Shown here: positions 25,741-34,128 of the stretch, in pieces
Layout: each line of letters opens with the position of its first letter
Position numbering within the stretch: position 1 is the stretch's first letter
Origin: Verrucomicrobium sp. GAS474
Lineage (GTDB): Bacteria; Verrucomicrobiota; Verrucomicrobiia; Methylacidiphilales; GAS474
Assembly (NCBI RefSeq): GCF_900105685.1
Contig: NZ_LT629781.1
Span: forward strand, 1,674,001-1,738,000
Reading direction: 5' to 3'
Length of the DNA: 64,000 nt
Translations under genes and position numbers: made by a program
The notes under the pieces: model-generated
What the model was told of the DNA's origin: nothing
Databases searched by the model: none
Seen by the model: only the letters and a program-made list of their open reading frames with translations

Positions 25741-26811
25741 ATGAGCCATCCCATCCACGCCTTTTTCGAGGAACTGATCCGCGACGGCGGTTCCGACCTC
25801 CACCTCCTCGAGGGCCAGCCGCCGAAGATCCGCCGCCACGGCGAGATCCGGGCGATCCGCGAGGGCGTCCTCGACCACGCGGAGATGACCTCCCTCCTCC
25901 AGCCGATCGCGAAGCCCGCCTCGTGGCAGAAGTTCACGAAGCACGGCGACCTCGACTTCGCCTACGAGATGGGCGTCGACGCCCGCTTCCGCTGCAACTA
26001 CTACAAGCAGCTCCACGGCTACGGCGCGGTCTTCCGCATCATCCCGACGAAGATCAAGACCATCGCCGACCTCGGCGTCCCCGAGATCATCCAGTCCTTC
26101 GGCGACCTCAAGAGCGGCCTCGTCCTCGTCACGGGGCCGACCGGCTCGGGCAAGTCGACGACCCTCGCCGCCGTCATCGACTACATCAACTCGACCTACA
26201 CGAAGCACATCGTGACGATCGAGGAGCCGATCGAGTTCGTCCACCCGAACAAGACGAGCATCATCACCCAGCGCGAGGTCCCCTCGGAGACTCCCTCCTT
26301 CTCCACCGGCCTGAAGGCCGCCCTCCGCGAGGACGCCGACGTCATCCTCGTCGGCGAAATGCGCGACCTGGAGACGATCTCCCTCGCCCTCACGGCGGCG
26401 GAGACCGGCCTCCTCGTCTTCGGCACGCTCCACACGAACAACGCCCGCAAGACGATCGACCGTATCATCGACGCCTTCCCCTCCGACCAGCAGTCCCAGA
26501 TCCGGACGATGCTCTCGAACTCCCTCCGCGGCGTCTGCGCCCAGCTCCTCTTCAAGAGGAAGGACGGCAAGGGGCGGCTGGCGCTGAACGAGATCCTGGT
26601 GGCGACCCCCGCCGTCGGCGCGATCATCCGCGAGGGCGCGACGGTGAAGCTCACCGACGTCATCAAGACCGGCGGCCTCGACGGCATGCAGCTGATGGAC
26701 GACGCGATCTTCAACGCCATGAAGGACGGCCTCATCTCCGGCGAGGAGGCCTACATGAAGGGCATCGAGAAGAGCCGCTTCGAGGAATACCGCGACGACA
26801 AGGGGGCGTGA
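25741..26811 (+). CDS. pilT: Type IV pilus retraction ATPase PilT
   Basis: The 356-residue hexameric ATPase powers pilus retraction and twitching. It has the canonical elements: GGSDLHLLEGQPPKIRRHGE at the N-terminus, Walker A GPTGSGKSTTLAAVIDYI (about 128-145), the Asp box HIVTIEEPIEFVH, Walker B DVILVGEMRDLETISLAL and the His box FGTLHTNNARKTIDRIIDAFP. The PilT-specific C-terminal AIREG-like motif appears as AIIREGATVKLTD. It follows the longer paralogue in an operon and ends 4 bp before the trpD start, so the three are likely co-transcribed. The retraction motors sit apart from any pilin or assembly gene in this window. Confidence 0.95.
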   Translation: MSHPIHAFFEELIRDGGSDLHLLEGQPPKIRRHGEIRAIREGVLDHAEMTSLLQPIAKPASWQKFTKHGDLDFAYEMGVDARFRCNYYKQLHGYGAVFRIIPTKIKTIADLGVPEIIQSFGDLKSGLVLVTGPTGSGKSTTLAAVIDYINSTYTKHIVTIEEPIEFVHPNKTSIITQREVPSETPSFSTGLKAALREDADVILVGEMRDLETISLALTAAETGLLVFGTLHTNNARKTIDRIIDAFPSDQQSQIRTMLSNSLRGVCAQLLFKRKDGKGRLALNEILVATPAVGAIIREGATVKLTDVIKTGGLDGMQLMDDAIFNAMKDGLISGEEAYMKGIEKSRFEEYRDDKGA

Positions 26812-26815
26812 GGGG

Positions 26816-27916
26816 ATGAGTGCAGGCTTTTCCCGGGAGCCGCTCCTCTCCGACCTGGCGACGGCCCTCCGCGCCGGGCGCGAACTGACGGGGCCCGAGG
26901 TCGCCGCCGCCGCCGAGGCCCTCCTCTCCCCGCCCGTCGAGGGAGGGGACGAGGCGAAGAAGGCCTTCCTCCGCGCCCTCACCGACAAGGGCGAGACCCC
27001 CGCCGAGCTCGCCGCCTTCGCCGCCGCCCTCCTTCCCCGCGCCCTCCCGCTCCCCGCGTTCCGGGAGACCGCCGCCCTCCTCGATTGCTGCGGCACCGGC
27101 GGGGGCGGGTTGCCCCTCTTCAACGTCTCGACGGCGGCCCTCTTCGTCCTCGCCGCCGCCGGGGTCCCGGTGGTGAAGCATGGGAATCGCGGAGTGACGA
27201 AGCCGTCGGGCAGCTCCGACGTCATCGACGCCCTCGGTCTCGGGCGGCTCCTCGAACTCTCCCCGGACGAGGTCGGAACCTCGCTCGAGCGGCTCGGCTT
27301 CGCCTACCTCCACGCGCCGCGCTACCACTCGACCTTCGCCGTCCTCGGCGCGGTGCGGAAGGAGCTGGCGCTCGAGGGGCGTCGGACGATCTTCAATCTC
27401 CTTGGCCCCCTCCTGAACCCGGCCCGGCCCGGCTGCCGCCTCGTCGGCGTCTTCCGCGAGGAACACGTCCCGCTCTATGCGGAGGCCCTCCGTCTCGCCG
27501 GCTGCGCCCGGTACGCCGTCGTCCGCGGCTGCGTCGGCGGGACGCCGATCGGCGAGGCGAGCCCGACGGGGGAGAACCTCATCGGGATGAGCGAGGGCGT
27601 CGTCCCCGGCGTCGTCCGCGATTTCTTCCTCCAGTTCGCCTCCGCGCCGACCGCCGAGGCGCTGAAGCCGTTCTTCATCGCCAGCGCGCGGGAGAGCGCC
27701 GCCTGGATCGAGGCGCTCCTGACGCCGATCCCGCAGCGGCCCGCCGCCGAGGTCGAGAAAAGCGTCCTCGCCCGCTCGCTGATCGTCGCCAACGCGGGCC
27801 TCGCCCTCGTCGTGGCGGGACGGGCGAAGAACGCCGGGGAAGGGCAGGCGATCGCGCGGAAGACGATCGACGACGGCGGGGCGCTGGCGAAGCTGGCGGC
27901 GGCGCGGGCGTTCTGA
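26816..27916 (+). CDS. trpD: Anthranilate phosphoribosyltransferase
   Basis: The 366-residue enzyme catalyses the second step of tryptophan synthesis, joining anthranilate and PRPP. Diagnostic motifs are the PRPP-binding CGTGGGGLPLFNVST (about 91-105), KHGNRGVTKPSGSSDVIDALG (about 122-142), the helix with YHSTFAVLGAVRKEL and NLLGPLLNP. The usual second loop glycine GTGGD reads GTGGGG here, so the metal-binding Asp after the glycines is replaced, while GSSDVI is intact. The ATG at 26816 lies 4 bp after pilT, with GGGG as ribosome-binding site. No other trp gene is nearby. A TrpD paralogue with a different role cannot be excluded. Confidence 0.85.
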   Translation: MSAGFSREPLLSDLATALRAGRELTGPEVAAAAEALLSPPVEGGDEAKKAFLRALTDKGETPAELAAFAAALLPRALPLPAFRETAALLDCCGTGGGGLPLFNVSTAALFVLAAAGVPVVKHGNRGVTKPSGSSDVIDALGLGRLLELSPDEVGTSLERLGFAYLHAPRYHSTFAVLGAVRKELALEGRRTIFNLLGPLLNPARPGCRLVGVFREEHVPLYAEALRLAGCARYAVVRGCVGGTPIGEASPTGENLIGMSEGVVPGVVRDFFLQFASAPTAEALKPFFIASARESAAWIEALLTPIPQRPAAEVEKSVLARSLIVANAGLALVVAGRAKNAGEGQAIARKTIDDGGALAKLAAARAF

Positions 27917-28044
27917 GGCCGCGCGTCCTCTTCGCTCGCCCCCCTGTATATTCCTCGACGGTCTCCTGCTTGGGCTGCTAGTACGGCAACACCGTCTTTG
28001 CCACAGCAACAGTCGCAGCGGTAACGATCCAGGCGCGCTTCATC

Positions 28045-30543
28045 GTGGGTTCTTTTTCCGACACGCTCCGTCTCTTCGGCACCCCTCGGGAGGCTACCCC
28101 CACCTCGCGCCTCGCCTTCCTGTTCCGTTTCCGGTTCCTGCCCGCCGTCCTCGTCTACCTCGCCTTCGCCGGTTCGGAACAGTTCCTCTACCAGGCCCCC
28201 CTCGCCCCGTGCGGGTGGGCCGCCTACGGCGTCGCGCTCGCCTTCTTCCTGCTCGACGGCTGGGCCGCCCTGCCGGGCCTCTTCGTCGGCGTCGTCCTCG
28301 GGCTGTGGAACAACCCCCATCCCATCCCCGTCCCGGTCGATCCGCGCCTGGTGCAGGCCTTCCTCGCCCTCCTCACGCTCGGCCTGCCGGGCCTCTCCGC
28401 CGTCGCCCTCCGCCGCCGCCTCGATCCGATCCAATTCTTCCTCACCCGCATCGGCGATCTCGTTCCGATCCTCCTCCACAGCTTCCTCGTCGCCGGGGCC
28501 GGTTCCTTCCTCTGGCTCCTCTTCCTTCTCGGCTGCGGCTGGCACATGCCCCCGGCCGACCTCGATACCGTCCGTCTCTTCGTCCTCTGGTTCAGCCAGC
28601 AGTCGGTCGGGGTCATCCTGCTCACCCCCGTCCTCCTCCGCCATTTCTCCCATCCCTCGCCCCTCGGCGGCCTCCTCCGCCATGCCCGCCGCCGCCCCTT
28701 CCTCCTCCTCGAGGAAATCGCCATCTACGCGGGGGTCCCGATGGTCTCCCTCGTCACCCTCTTCAATCCGTGGGGGAGCCATCTTCTCGCCTCCTTCTAC
28801 ACCTTCACCCTCTTCGCCTTCCTCGTCTGGGGCGCGGTCCGCTTCGGTTTCCGGGGGGCCTCGTTCTTCTGCCTCATCCGGGCTGTCTTCACCCTCGTCG
28901 CCGCGCGCGAGGGCCACTTCCTCTTCAACGGCCAGATCCTCGACCAGGGGATCTCGACCACCGCCTACGTCTCGATCATCACGGCGATCTCCCTCTGCAT
29001 CGGGATGATCTTCGAGGAGCGGCGGAACCTCATCGTCCGCCTCACCGAGAGCGAGGCCCGGCTCCAGTCCCTCCTCCGCCATTCCCCGCTCCCGATCACG
29101 ATCAAGGACCTCCAGGGCCGCTACCTCCTCGTCAATCCGGCGGCGGAGCTTTCCTTCGGCCACCGCGTGAAGAGCCTCATCGGACGGACCGACCGGGAGA
29201 TCTTCCACTCCGGCGAGCCCCGGCCCGAGGCCGCCGAGGGCGACGTGGCGGGGATCGACGCCCTCGTCCTCTCGACGCGGCGGCCCCTCACGGTCGCCGA
29301 GACCTTCACGACCCGGACCGGCATCCTCCACTATTCGACGACGAAGTTCCCCCTCCTCGACCCCCACGGCGTCCCCCATGCGGTCTGCAGCATGTCGATC
29401 GACGTCACCGAGCAGCAGCGGGCCGAGCGCGAGCGCGACCGGTTCTTCACCCTCGTCCCCGACCTCTTCTGCGTCCTCCGCTTCGACGGGCGGATCGTCC
29501 GGGCGAATCCCTCGTTCCTCCGCTACAACAACCTCACGGGCGAGGAGGCGACGCGCTCCTCGATCCACGACCTCGCCGACCCTTCCGACCTTCCCCTCAG
29601 CCGAAGCCACTTCCATCCGGCCGCCGACAGCCGCATCGCCGAGATCCGGTGGCGGCAGCTTCCCGGCGTGCCCGGGGGGGGCGAGATCGAGCGCGTCCTC
29701 TCGTGGACCGTCGTCGCCGACCTCCACTCGGAACTCCTCTTCGCCAGCGGCCGCGACGTCAGCGAGCGGAAGCGCGACGAGCGGACCCTCCTCGAGGCGA
29801 TCGAGACCGCCGACCGGATGGCGCGCGAGGCCGAGACGGCGAACCGCTCGAAGACGTCGTTCCTCGCCGTCATGACCCACGAGCTGCGGACGCCGCTCAA
29901 CGGCATCCTGGGCGCGGCGAACCTCCTGGAGACGACCGAGATCGACGCGGAGCAGACCGATTACGTCCGGATCATGACGAACTGCGGGGAGTCCCTCCAG
30001 CGCCTCGTGACCGACATCCTCGACTTCGCCAAGAGCCAGGCGGGCCGCATCTCGATGGCCGAGGAACCGTTCGACGTCCGGGCCTCCCTCGAGGAGGTCG
30101 TCTCGACCCTCTCCCCGACGGCGGCGAAGAAGAACATCGCGCTCTTCCTCGTCTGCCCCGCGCTGCCGTCGCCCCTGCTCGGGGACGCTCTCCGCCTGCG
30201 GCAGGTGCTGCTGAACCTCGCGGGGAACGGGCTGAAGTTCTCCGACCGGGGCCGCGTGATCATCCGCGCCATGGTCGAGAACGAGGAGGCCGACCGGGTC
30301 CGTCTCCGCTTCGAGGTGGAGGACTCCGGCCCCGGCATCGCGAAGGAGGCCTTCCCGCTGCTCTTCAAGCCGTTCTCCCAGGCCGACGATTCGCCGACCC
30401 GCTCCCACGGCGGCGCGGGGCTCGGCCTGGCGATCTCGAAGAACCTCGTCGAGCTGATGGAGGGGGAGATCGGGGTGAGGAGCGAGCCCGGAAAGGGATC
30501 GCTCTTCTCCTTCACCGCGCGGTTCCGGAAGGACCTGGAGTAG
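28045..30543 (+). CDS. Membrane histidine kinase with MASE1-like sensor and two PAS domains
   Basis: The 832-residue kinase begins with about eight hydrophobic helices (residues 25-330) in the style of MASE1 sensor regions. Two PAS domains follow (about 350-465 and 470-590; ITIKDLQGRYLLVNPAAE and LFCVLRFDGRIVRANPSFLRY). The HisKA box is SKTSFLAVMTHELRTPLNGIL with the acceptor His near 612. The HATPase has LNLAGNGLKFS, EDSGPGI and GGAGLGLAISKNLVELMEG. There is no receiver, so it should act on a separate regulator. The start is a GTG at 28045 with a weak ribosome-binding site. It converges on the cyclic-nucleotide-binding gene with 18 bp between stops. The signal is unknown. Confidence 0.92.
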   Translation: MGSFSDTLRLFGTPREATPTSRLAFLFRFRFLPAVLVYLAFAGSEQFLYQAPLAPCGWAAYGVALAFFLLDGWAALPGLFVGVVLGLWNNPHPIPVPVDPRLVQAFLALLTLGLPGLSAVALRRRLDPIQFFLTRIGDLVPILLHSFLVAGAGSFLWLLFLLGCGWHMPPADLDTVRLFVLWFSQQSVGVILLTPVLLRHFSHPSPLGGLLRHARRRPFLLLEEIAIYAGVPMVSLVTLFNPWGSHLLASFYTFTLFAFLVWGAVRFGFRGASFFCLIRAVFTLVAAREGHFLFNGQILDQGISTTAYVSIITAISLCIGMIFEERRNLIVRLTESEARLQSLLRHSPLPITIKDLQGRYLLVNPAAELSFGHRVKSLIGRTDREIFHSGEPRPEAAEGDVAGIDALVLSTRRPLTVAETFTTRTGILHYSTTKFPLLDPHGVPHAVCSMSIDVTEQQRAERERDRFFTLVPDLFCVLRFDGRIVRANPSFLRYNNLTGEEATRSSIHDLADPSDLPLSRSHFHPAADSRIAEIRWRQLPGVPGGGEIERVLSWTVVADLHSELLFASGRDVSERKRDERTLLEAIETADRMAREAETANRSKTSFLAVMTHELRTPLNGILGAANLLETTEIDAEQTDYVRIMTNCGESLQRLVTDILDFAKSQAGRISMAEEPFDVRASLEEVVSTLSPTAAKKNIALFLVCPALPSPLLGDALRLRQVLLNLAGNGLKFSDRGRVIIRAMVENEEADRVRLRFEVEDSGPGIAKEAFPLLFKPFSQADDSPTRSHGGAGLGLAISKNLVELMEGEIGVRSEPGKGSLFSFTARFRKDLE

Positions 30544-30561
30544 GGGAGGGAAGCTCCCCCC

Positions 30562-31077
30562 TCAGCGTTGGTACTTCGCCAGCTTCAGCCGGAGCTCGAA
30601 GTTCTCCTCGCGGACGGCGGCCAGCTCGTTGCTGGTGGCGCGGAGGCGGTTGGCGACGATCTCGGCGAAGAGCTTGTAGACCACGGCGTAGATCGTGTCC
30701 CGGTCATGGGGGAGGAGGGTGTCGAGGAAGGCGGCGTCGATGGCGAGGCACGAGGTCAGCGTCATGGCGACGACGCTGGCGGAGCGGGGCTCGTAGTTGA
30801 TGATGGCGAGCTCGCCGAAGATGTCGCCGGTGGTGTGGAGGCGGCTGATGGAGGCGCCGTTTTTCCGCACCTCGACTTCACCGGTGAGGAGGATGTAGAC
30901 GAAGCTGTCGTAGACCCCCTCGGGGATGACGACCTCGCCCCGCTCGAACTGGCGGAGGCGGCTCATCTTGAAGATTTCGACGATATGGCGGTCTTCCAGA
31001 TGGCTGAAGAAGGAGACCTGCCGGAGGGTGGCGACCATGGTCGCTTCCTGATCGGGTTGAAAGGGGGCGTCCTTCAT
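30562..31077 (-). CDS. Cyclic-nucleotide-binding-domain protein without DNA-binding domain
   Basis: The 171-residue protein is one CRP-type cNMP-binding beta-barrel. The phosphate-binding cassette region is GDIFGELAIINYEPRSASVVA (about 84-104), with the conserved Gly-Glu-Leu-Ala and Arg-Ser. A C-terminal helix (about 125-170, ending in a coiled-coil-like ELAAVREENFELRLKL) takes the place of a helix-turn-helix, so it is not a transcription factor by itself. It probably senses a cyclic nucleotide and acts through protein contacts. It is transcribed alone, away from the ribosomal-protein cluster and converging on the kinase gene. Confidence 0.88.
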   Translation of the reverse strand: MKDAPFQPDQEATMVATLRQVSFFSHLEDRHIVEIFKMSRLRQFERGEVVIPEGVYDSFVYILLTGEVEVRKNGASISRLHTTGDIFGELAIINYEPRSASVVAMTLTSCLAIDAAFLDTLLPHDRDTIYAVVYKLFAEIVANRLRATSNELAAVREENFELRLKLAKYQR

Positions 31078-31182
31078 CTGGGTAACTGAGGACTAAATCT
31101 TTCCCAAAGCCTTGCAAGCCAATTCCCTCGGGAGAGGGGGGACTAAGTAAAATTAGGAAACATCGGGCTATAAACGAAAAAC

Positions 31183-31216
31183 AAAAACCCCGTTCCGGCG
31201 AACCGGAACGGGGCTT
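31183..31216 (-). terminator. Terminator of the small-protein/rpmB/rpsR cluster
   Basis: CCCCGTTCCGG, CGAA loop, CCGGAACGGGG forms a perfect 11-bp stem. On the minus strand it is followed by a run of T (the AAAAA at 31183-31187 on the plus strand), 31 bp after the last stop codon. Confidence 0.93.
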
Positions 31217-31246
31217 TGAAAGAGGCTCGGAAGCGAAAGCCGAAGC

Positions 31247-31459
31247 TTAGGCGGCCTTCGCCTTCTTCTTGAGGATCGGGAGGCCGGTGCGCTCGTTCTC
31301 GCTCACCATGTAGCCTTCGGGGAGGGCGTCGATGGCGCCTTCCTTGGCTTCGGAACCGAAGTAATAGAGCTTCACCTTGGTGCCGCCGCGGAGGGTCTGC
31401 TCGCGGGCGTGGAGGAAGAAGGTCTTGCCGCTTTTCTTGCTTTTGACGCTGTAGGACAT
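31247..31459 (-). CDS. Small basic conserved protein next to L28 (candidate PVC-type small protein)
   Basis: The 70-residue protein is Lys-rich, starts MSYSVKSKKSGKTFFLHARE and ends KKKAKAA. A central KLYYFG strand and a DALPEGYMVSENERTGLPIL segment suggest a small compact beta domain with basic tails, as in ribosome- or nucleic-acid-associated proteins. It lacks the features of L33 or other ribosomal proteins. It is last in a minus-strand cluster after S18 and L28, with 42 bp to rpmB and a strong terminator beyond. A small protein limited to the PVC superphylum has been described in the literature. The size, charge and ribosomal context fit that idea, but identity is inference here. Confidence 0.75.
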   Translation of the reverse strand: MSYSVKSKKSGKTFFLHAREQTLRGGTKVKLYYFGSEAKEGAIDALPEGYMVSENERTGLPILKKKAKAA

Positions 31460-31501
31460 GATAGGGATTCCTTGTTTGGTGGAGTTGGATTATCGAACCG
31501 C

Positions 31502-31765
31502 TTAGATCAGGCCGGCCGCCTTGAGGGTCTGGTAGGGGCCGTTCTTCGTGAGGGTCTTCAGGGCGCGGGCCGAGAGCTTCACGGAGACGTAGCGGTTGAT
31601 TTCGGGGACGAAGACACGCTTTTCGCGGAGGTTCGGCGTGAAGATGCGGGGGGTATTCGCGGTGACGTGGGTACCGATACCGCCCTTTTTCTTCGCCTTA
31701 CCGCTGCGGAGGATGTGGTGACCCTTGGTGGGGCCCACTCCGGTGATGGAGCAACGACGGGACAT
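31502..31765 (-). CDS. rpmB: 50S ribosomal protein L28
   Basis: The 87-residue protein has the L28 pattern: MSRRCSITGVGPTKGHHI at the N-terminus, TPRIFTPNLREKRVF in the middle and VSVKLSARALKTLTKNG at the C-terminal side. A Cys at position 5 starts the region that in zinc-binding L28 forms carries two CxxC pairs. Only this one Cys is present, so it is a zinc-independent form. The gene lies between S18 and the small basic protein, 26 bp after rpsR, and is likely in the same transcript. Confidence 0.95.
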   Translation of the reverse strand: MSRRCSITGVGPTKGHHILRSGKAKKKGGIGTHVTANTPRIFTPNLREKRVFVPEINRYVSVKLSARALKTLTKNGPYQTLKAAGLI

Positions 31766-31791
31766 AATATTTTCCTGTGGTGGGGTTGGAT

Positions 31792-32037
31792 TTACCGTGC
31801 CAGGAGAACGTTCCGGGCGCGCTTGATCTCGCCGGTCAGTTTCCGGTGGAGCTTCGCGGGCATGCCGGTGACGCGGCGCGGGAGGATGCGGCCGTTCTCG
31901 GTGACGAATTTCTTCAGGGTCTCGGTGTTGGTGAAGCCGATGGCTTCCTTGTTCACGTCGATCCGCTTCTTGTGGACTTTCTTCGGGGGACGACGGCGGC
32001 GTTTACCGTCTTTACCGGTATCTTTGGTCTGGCTCAT
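31792..32037 (-). CDS. rpsR: 30S ribosomal protein S18
   Basis: The 81-residue protein contains the S18 core: a basic N-terminal tail, KRIDVNKEAIGFTNTETLKKFVTENGRILPRRVTG and LHRKLTGEIKRARNVLLAR. The I-L-P-R-R-x-T-G signature, which contacts 16S rRNA and S6, is intact. Its usual partner gene rpsF is not adjacent. Instead it is followed by rpmB, a rearranged small-subunit/large-subunit pair. It is 24 bp downstream of the DksA-like gene on the same strand. Confidence 0.96.
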   Translation of the reverse strand: MSQTKDTGKDGKRRRRPPKKVHKKRIDVNKEAIGFTNTETLKKFVTENGRILPRRVTGMPAKLHRKLTGEIKRARNVLLAR

Positions 32038-32061
32038 GTGGAGTCTCTGTTCTCTGGATGT

Positions 32062-33021
32062 TTAATCTTTTTCCTTGCGGCGGTCGTCCTCTTCGGAGGC
32101 GTCGTCCTCTTCATCGGCCAGCGTTTCGGCTGAGTCCATGAACTGAGGGATGGTGTCCCAACGGCGACGGCCCTTGTTCTCGCGCTCCAGCTGCGCCTGG
32201 CACTCGACGGTGAACCGGGCGTGGGGGATCGCCTCGAGGCGGACCTTGGGGATGACCTTGTTCGACATCTCGCAGATGCCGTAGTTGGTCCCCTCGATCC
32301 GCTTCAGGGCCTCCTCAATTTCGTAGAGGGCGTCCTGCTCCTGGGAAAGGAGGCTGAGCGCGAAATCTTTGTCGTAGGCGTCGGAGCCCGCGTCGGCCTG
32401 GTGCATGCCGAAGGCGGAGGCCTCGCTCCCCTCGGCGCGGACGCGGAGGGTGTCCTGGGCCACGCCCTGCATCTGGTTCAGCAGGTGGTCGCGGAGGTCG
32501 ACGAGGCGCTGCTTCTGCAGGACGAGGAACTCGGCCGTGAGGTGCTTCCGGGAGGTTTCCTCGGGGAGCTTCGCGGGGGCGGGCCGGAGGGAATTGTTGC
32601 TGCTGGGCGCAGGGGGGAACTTCGGGGCGGGGGCGGTGCGGGCCGCCGGGGCCGGAGCGGGAACGCTCTTGGCGGGCTTGGCGGCAGGCTTGGCCGGGGC
32701 CTTCGCCTTTTCGGCGGGGGCTTTGGCGGGGGTCTTGGAAATCTTGGTGGGCTTGGGCACGGTCTTCGTAATCTTCTTTGCGGGCTTCGGTGCCTTGGCG
32801 GGTGCCTTCGTCGGCTTGGCCGCCTTGGCCGCTCCCTTTTTCACTGAAATCTTGGCGGCAGGCTTGGCCTTGGCCGATTTCCCGGGCTTCGACGCGACCT
32901 TGGAGGCTGCTTTGGGCGCGGCTTTCGGGCCCTTGGGGGCCTTGGTGCTCTTCGCTTTGGGAGCGGGGGCAGGCTTGGCGGCCTTCTTGGGCGCCTGCTT
33001 TTTCCGGTCGGGTTTAGCCAT
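32062..33021 (-). CDS. DksA/TraR-family protein with long Lys/Ala/Pro extension and incomplete zinc finger
   Basis: The 319-residue protein has about 170 residues of Lys/Ala/Pro-rich low-complexity sequence, resembling histone H1 tails, followed by a DksA-like coiled coil (LTAEFLVLQKQRLVDLRDHLL ... DEEQDALYEIEEAL-like) and a zinc-finger-like region near residues 245-285. There the usual C-x2-C ... C-x2-C is reduced to YGICEMSNKVI and FTVECQAQLE, leaving two Cys. DksA proteins bind the RNA polymerase secondary channel. The basic tail could add DNA or RNA binding. I start at the ATG at 33021, which opens the MAKPDRKKQ tail. The longer frame upstream overlaps the divergent uppP promoter. The C-terminus is acidic. 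It leads the rpsR-rpmB cluster. Confidence 0.85.
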   Translation of the reverse strand: MAKPDRKKQAPKKAAKPAPAPKAKSTKAPKGPKAAPKAASKVASKPGKSAKAKPAAKISVKKGAAKAAKPTKAPAKAPKPAKKITKTVPKPTKISKTPAKAPAEKAKAPAKPAAKPAKSVPAPAPAARTAPAPKFPPAPSSNNSLRPAPAKLPEETSRKHLTAEFLVLQKQRLVDLRDHLLNQMQGVAQDTLRVRAEGSEASAFGMHQADAGSDAYDKDFALSLLSQEQDALYEIEEALKRIEGTNYGICEMSNKVIPKVRLEAIPHARFTVECQAQLERENKGRRRWDTIPQFMDSAETLADEEDDASEEDDRRKEKD

Positions 33022-33134
33022 AGGGGGTTCGTTTCTATGAGGGGGGCTCTCTTTTGCCAAGCAAAAAGTACAGGGACGGAAACCATCGCTCGGCGGCGGT
33101 TGCTTTTTCCCGACGCCCCTGATAGGCAAGGGCG

Positions 33135-34013
33135 ATGTATCCGACCTGGCTTCAAATCGCGTTCCTCGGCCTCATCCAGGGAGCGGCGGAACTCCTTCCC
33201 GTCTCCAGCTCCGCCCACGTGATCGTGGCCGAGAAGCTGATGGGCCTCGATCCCTCGACCCCGGCGATGACCTTCCTCCTGGTGATGCTCCACACGGGGA
33301 CGATGGCGGCGGTGATCCTCTATTTCTGGAAGGCCTGGAAGGAGAGCTACTTCTCCAGCGCGGCCCGCTTCAAGGAGGTGGTGATCCTCGTCGTCGTCGC
33401 CTCGGTGGCGACGGCGCTGGTCGGCGGCGTCCTGAAGGTGGTGATCGAAAAGATCCTCGTCGCGACCACGGGGGGGGCGAAGAGCGAGCTGGAGCACCTC
33501 TTCTCCAGCCTCCCCCTGATCGCCGGGGCGCTGACGGCGGCGGGGATCGTGATCCTTGTCTCCGGCTACCGGACGCGGGGCCAGGGGGAGGAGGCGGGAG
33601 GCGAGGTGACCCTCCCCTCGGCCGGATGGATCGGGGCGATGCAGGGGATCTGCCTCCCGTTCCGGGGCTTCTCCCGTTCGGGGGCGACGATCTCGGCCGG
33701 CCTCCTCCTCGGGATCACCCGGCGCCGGGCGGAGGAATTCAGCTTCGCCCTCGCGGTGGCGCTGACGCCGCCGGTGCTGGCGAAGGAGCTCCATCGCTTC
33801 CTCAAGGCGGAGAGGGAGGCGGGCGCGGGCCTGGCCGACCTCCCGAACCTCCTCCTTCCCGGCCTTGCCGGGATGATCTTCAGCTTCCTGGCCGGTCTCC
33901 TGGCCCTGAAGTTCCTCTCCCGCCTGCTGGAGGGGGGGAAGTGGCATTACTTTGGCTGGTACTGCCTTGGCGCGGCGGCGGTGGTGGCGGCGCTGGCGGC
34001 CTGCGGCTGGTAG
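33135..34013 (+). CDS. uppP: Undecaprenyl-diphosphatase
   Basis: The 292-residue integral membrane enzyme dephosphorylates undecaprenyl pyrophosphate, recycling the lipid carrier for peptidoglycan and surface polymers; it also confers bacitracin resistance. The two active-site motifs are clear: LIQGAAELLPVSSSAH (about 13-28, normally G-x-T-E-F-L-P-x-S-S-x-G-H) and GAMQGICLPFRGFSRSGATISAGLLLGI (about 168-195, the P-G-x-S-R-S-G-x-T region). In the second motif the usual Pro-Gly before S-R-S-G is Arg-Gly-Phe. Eight hydrophobic helices are visible. It diverges from the DksA-like gene and stands alone before cheW. Confidence 0.92.
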   Translation: MYPTWLQIAFLGLIQGAAELLPVSSSAHVIVAEKLMGLDPSTPAMTFLLVMLHTGTMAAVILYFWKAWKESYFSSAARFKEVVILVVVASVATALVGGVLKVVIEKILVATTGGAKSELEHLFSSLPLIAGALTAAGIVILVSGYRTRGQGEEAGGEVTLPSAGWIGAMQGICLPFRGFSRSGATISAGLLLGITRRRAEEFSFALAVALTPPVLAKELHRFLKAEREAGAGLADLPNLLLPGLAGMIFSFLAGLLALKFLSRLLEGGKWHYFGWYCLGAAAVVAALAACGW

Positions 34014-34128
34014 GTTTGGCGGCGGTGGGGGGAGTAAATATTCCTATTGTGGGAATCGCACCGTCTATTGTAGCCTCCCAACAGGCGGGTAACCTTTCAC
34101 AGAACGTTTCTAACCGAAATTGCAATCC

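Noticed and set aside
31247-31459. Ribosomal protein L33
   Set aside because: The position beside L28 suggests it, but the sequence lacks the L33 pattern and is longer, with a different fold pattern.
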